DNA of 64,000 nucleotides from Acinetobacter piscicola (GTDB lineage Bacteria > Pseudomonadota > Gammaproteobacteria > Pseudomonadales > Moraxellaceae): positions 372,001 through 436,000 of the forward strand of contig NZ_NIFO01000001.1 in the NCBI RefSeq assembly GCF_002233755.1, in the 5' to 3' direction. The translations under genes and the position numbers were made by a program. Within the stretch, counting starts at the first letter, position 1. Every line of letters starts with the position of its first letter. This document shows, in pieces, positions 61,889 through 64,000 of the stretch. The notes beneath the pieces are model-generated. The model saw nothing but the letters and a program-made list of their open reading frames with translations, did no database searches and was not told the origin of the DNA.

Positions 61889-64000
61889 TTAATGATCTTG
61901 AACATCCGTTAAATGATCTAGTTTCTTCTGGAAATACTCACCTTGTAAGTAGCGAACTTCCACATTCCATGCGTTTGCAAAGGAATTCATATCATTTAAG
62001 TTTTTCAATATCATGTCGACAGGTTTAATCTCATGGTATTTCTCTAATAAACGTTGGAAGTCACCTATTGCAGCATCATTATTTAATTGCTCAGTAAATT
62101 TCTCATCCAGTGTGAGTAGACCAACATCAATTTGTTTTAAGATGGCTTCACTTGAAATCGTTGAACCAAAGCGGCGAATTGAAATTTCCGCACCATTTTC
62201 TCTTAAGATCGTAAATTGCTTTTGCGATTCAATGATATTTTTTGCAATATCTTCTTCGTCAAATTGTAAAATAAGTGGATGAGAAAGACGGCTACCTACA
62301 ATAGTCAGTAATTTGGAAATAAGTTCAGGAAATTGCTTGTCATTAAATAGAACATGACGATTTAAATTTACCACCAATTTTGCTTCAGGATATTGCGTAA
62401 TAAAGTTATGTAGTTGTTTACACGCTTCAACTAAAATCCAGCGATCTAATTTGACTGAAAGCTCAACATCATCATCTAAATCAATTAAATTACTGACTTT
62501 CTTCCATTGATTTTCAAAGATAAAACCACAACTTACTTCGTAAATATTTAGGATACTATCTTGTTTATCGTAGAGTTGTTGGTATTTAAGTTGAATTTCA
62601 CCTTTTTCAAGCGACCGTGCGATTTGGGTGAGAATAGGGGATTCTTGGAAAGTTGGATTTGCTTGAGCATCAATGATTGGTTTTACAGGTGCAGCTTCAA
62701 ACTGAATAGGTTTATTCGTTTCAAGTTCTAACTTTGGTTTTTCAACAGCCAACTCAATCTTTGTTTCTTGTAATGTTGCAGACAATTGTAACTCAGATAC
62801 TGAATTTTTCTTTACGAGGCGGTTGTCATAGGCTTGTTCTAAAATTTTGCCAAAGTTTGCATCAGTAAAGTCATTCGGTTGAATGTTTGTATAACCAATT
62901 TTCAGATTAAGTGGATAGGTTTCTGCATTAATTTCAAGTAATTGAGGTTTTTCTAAAGCATGTAAACTGTGTATGCGTGATTCTAAGATAGTGTCTGATT
63001 CAGCTTGTAAAATAATCGCATATAGCATGTTATCAATCTGAAAAACGGTGCTATTGGTTTGCTCTTGAATAAATTGTTTAAAACCTTCCAAATATTGAAT
63101 AACAGTATTCCAATTTGAATTAAAGATTTCTTTAGAGCAATCTGAAAAACTAAATAAAACCAATGCATTGGCTTTAGCAGGTTGATTCATTAAACAAGCG
63201 TTAATTTGTTGAAAACTGTTTGCAACAAATGAAATTTTTTGTTTAGACAAATCTGATGAAGCGGTTGCATAGCTATTGGTTTCAATCGTGATTTGAATTG
63301 CATCTTCTTCGTCAGAAGGGAGAAATTCAATTTTTAAAGGGTTTTCTGATTTTGCATTACTGTTGAGCGTGTCGATTTCAAAGCGAGCAAGATCAAACTG
63401 ACCTTGTGAAATCTTTTTAAACCGTTGTTTAAAGTCATTGATATTTTTTGGCTGTAAAATATCAAGTAAAGGCAGACCAATAATATCTGCAACATCATTC
63501 AAACCGAAAAGTTTTAAATATTCTTCATTGGCTTCGGTGTGAATACCTTCTTGAATGAGCGCAACAGCTTTATGCTGTTCAACAGCCAAAGCTTGCGCTT
63601 GGTTTTTTGCATTTTCAAGATCATTAAATAAATGTTTTTGAGCTTGTAATGTGCGGCTATAAGATAATGCACGAATCAAACTTATATAGAAACGTTCAGT
63701 GTATTCCAAATTAATAACATCATAGATGCCTTTTTGGATAAACGATAAATATTGATCATTTTGATAGTCCTCAGGTTTTAATAATAAAACAGGAATATCA
63801 ATTTCAGCTGAAGCTTGAATAAGTGTAACGGCTTGCTCGATTTTAATATCATAAGCACGACCAAATATAATCAAATCCCATGAAGTATTGAGTTGTTTTT
63901 CAAAGCTTTTCAATTCATCGAGTAAAGTAGCATGAACCAAATGATTTTTACTTTGAAAGAGATCAACAATTTCATTATATCGAATTTGGTTATCATCAAT
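61889..64000 (-). CDS. FimX-like degenerate EAL domain protein (N-terminus beyond window)
   Basis: The frame stays open to the right edge, so about 703 C-terminal residues are seen. From the N-terminal side come a receiver-like fold (DLIIFGRAYDIKIEQAV), a coiled stretch, a PAS-like domain (about 120-200, with EEYLKLFGLNDVADIIG), a diverged GGDEF-like domain, and an EAL-like domain. The EAL part lacks the usual signature: YEVSCGF stands for EAL and RRFGST for DDFGTG. This matches FimX of Pseudomonas and Xanthomonas, which binds c-di-GMP without degrading it and controls type IV pili. The end (LQGEYFQKKLDHL) is also FimX-like. Confidence 0.75.
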   Translation of the reverse strand: MDDNQIRYNEIVDLFQSKNHLVHATLLDELKSFEKQLNTSWDLIIFGRAYDIKIEQAVTLIQASAEIDIPVLLLKPEDYQNDQYLSFIQKGIYDVINLEYTERFYISLIRALSYSRTLQAQKHLFNDLENAKNQAQALAVEQHKAVALIQEGIHTEANEEYLKLFGLNDVADIIGLPLLDILQPKNINDFKQRFKKISQGQFDLARFEIDTLNSNAKSENPLKIEFLPSDEEDAIQITIETNSYATASSDLSKQKISFVANSFQQINACLMNQPAKANALVLFSFSDCSKEIFNSNWNTVIQYLEGFKQFIQEQTNSTVFQIDNMLYAIILQAESDTILESRIHSLHALEKPQLLEINAETYPLNLKIGYTNIQPNDFTDANFGKILEQAYDNRLVKKNSVSELQLSATLQETKIELAVEKPKLELETNKPIQFEAAPVKPIIDAQANPTFQESPILTQIARSLEKGEIQLKYQQLYDKQDSILNIYEVSCGFIFENQWKKVSNLIDLDDDVELSVKLDRWILVEACKQLHNFITQYPEAKLVVNLNRHVLFNDKQFPELISKLLTIVGSRLSHPLILQFDEEDIAKNIIESQKQFTILRENGAEISIRRFGSTISSEAILKQIDVGLLTLDEKFTEQLNNDAAIGDFQRLLEKYHEIKPVDMILKNLNDMNSFANAWNVEVRYLQGEYFQKKLDHLTDVQDH

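Overview
The window is a chromosomal segment of an Acinetobacter species (Gammaproteobacteria, Moraxellaceae). The evidence is AT-rich DNA and a set of genes typical of the genus: the dat-ddc pair for 1,3-diaminopropane, a prephenate dehydrogenase/EPSP synthase fusion after pheA, hflD beside mnmA, a FimX-like protein, and surE followed by an NlpD-like gene with no pcm or rpoS. I cannot name the species from sequence alone. No standard tRNA or rRNA gene, insertion sequence or CRISPR array was seen.

Layout. 1-1679: the 5' part of a TonB-dependent siderophore receptor with a possible Fur site. 1959-6078: a SIMPL-domain protein and dat-ddc. 6810-11762: the phosphate uptake operon pstSCAB behind a Pho box of four 11-bp-spaced units. 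11907-20244: peptidase E, SohB-type protease, acyl-CoA dehydrogenase, a DJ-1/PfpI protein, and the aromatic amino acid genes pheA and tyrA-aroA. 21726-28386: an RNA-repair island. 28394-36779: patatin-like lipase, hydrolase, yaaA, DUF2238 membrane protein, then purB-hflD-mnmA-nudJ-like. 36889-41609: a type VI secretion cargo island. 42085-49733: gamma-carbonic anhydrase, dacC, two related small secreted proteins, surE, NlpD-like factor, LysR regulator, argD, grxD. 49948-64000: a Lon-family protease, an AmpG permease with a large insertion, a putative metalloprotease lipoprotein, gloA, an SBF transporter, rpmE, an alpha/beta hydrolase with an XRE regulator, and the C-terminal part of a FimX-like EAL protein running off the window.

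Two regions stand out. In the RNA-repair island, RtcR (sigma-54 activator with a CARF sensor) faces a rtcB operon that has a good -24/-12 promoter and a 10-bp leader hairpin. Eight bases after rtcB lies a non-coding RNA of about 233 nt whose ends fold as a tRNA (acceptor stem, D arm, T arm, encoded CCA) but whose middle is far too long for a tRNA. It is followed by an acidic unknown protein, a DIP1984-family protein, another structured intergenic stretch and rtcA. Between the rtcB promoter and rtcR sits a gene for a small protein that aligns with ribosomal protein bS21, which suggests that ribosome repair or alteration may belong to the same response.

In the type VI island, a PAAR spike protein with a C-terminal transthyretin-like extension overlaps a zinc-peptidase effector (HEMTH). 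Eight tandem, related, mostly lipoprotein genes follow on the same strand and look like a periplasmic immunity array. The array shows near-identical copies, swapped signal-peptide and mature parts, one gene without a lipobox, and one gene whose only well-placed start codon is ATT.
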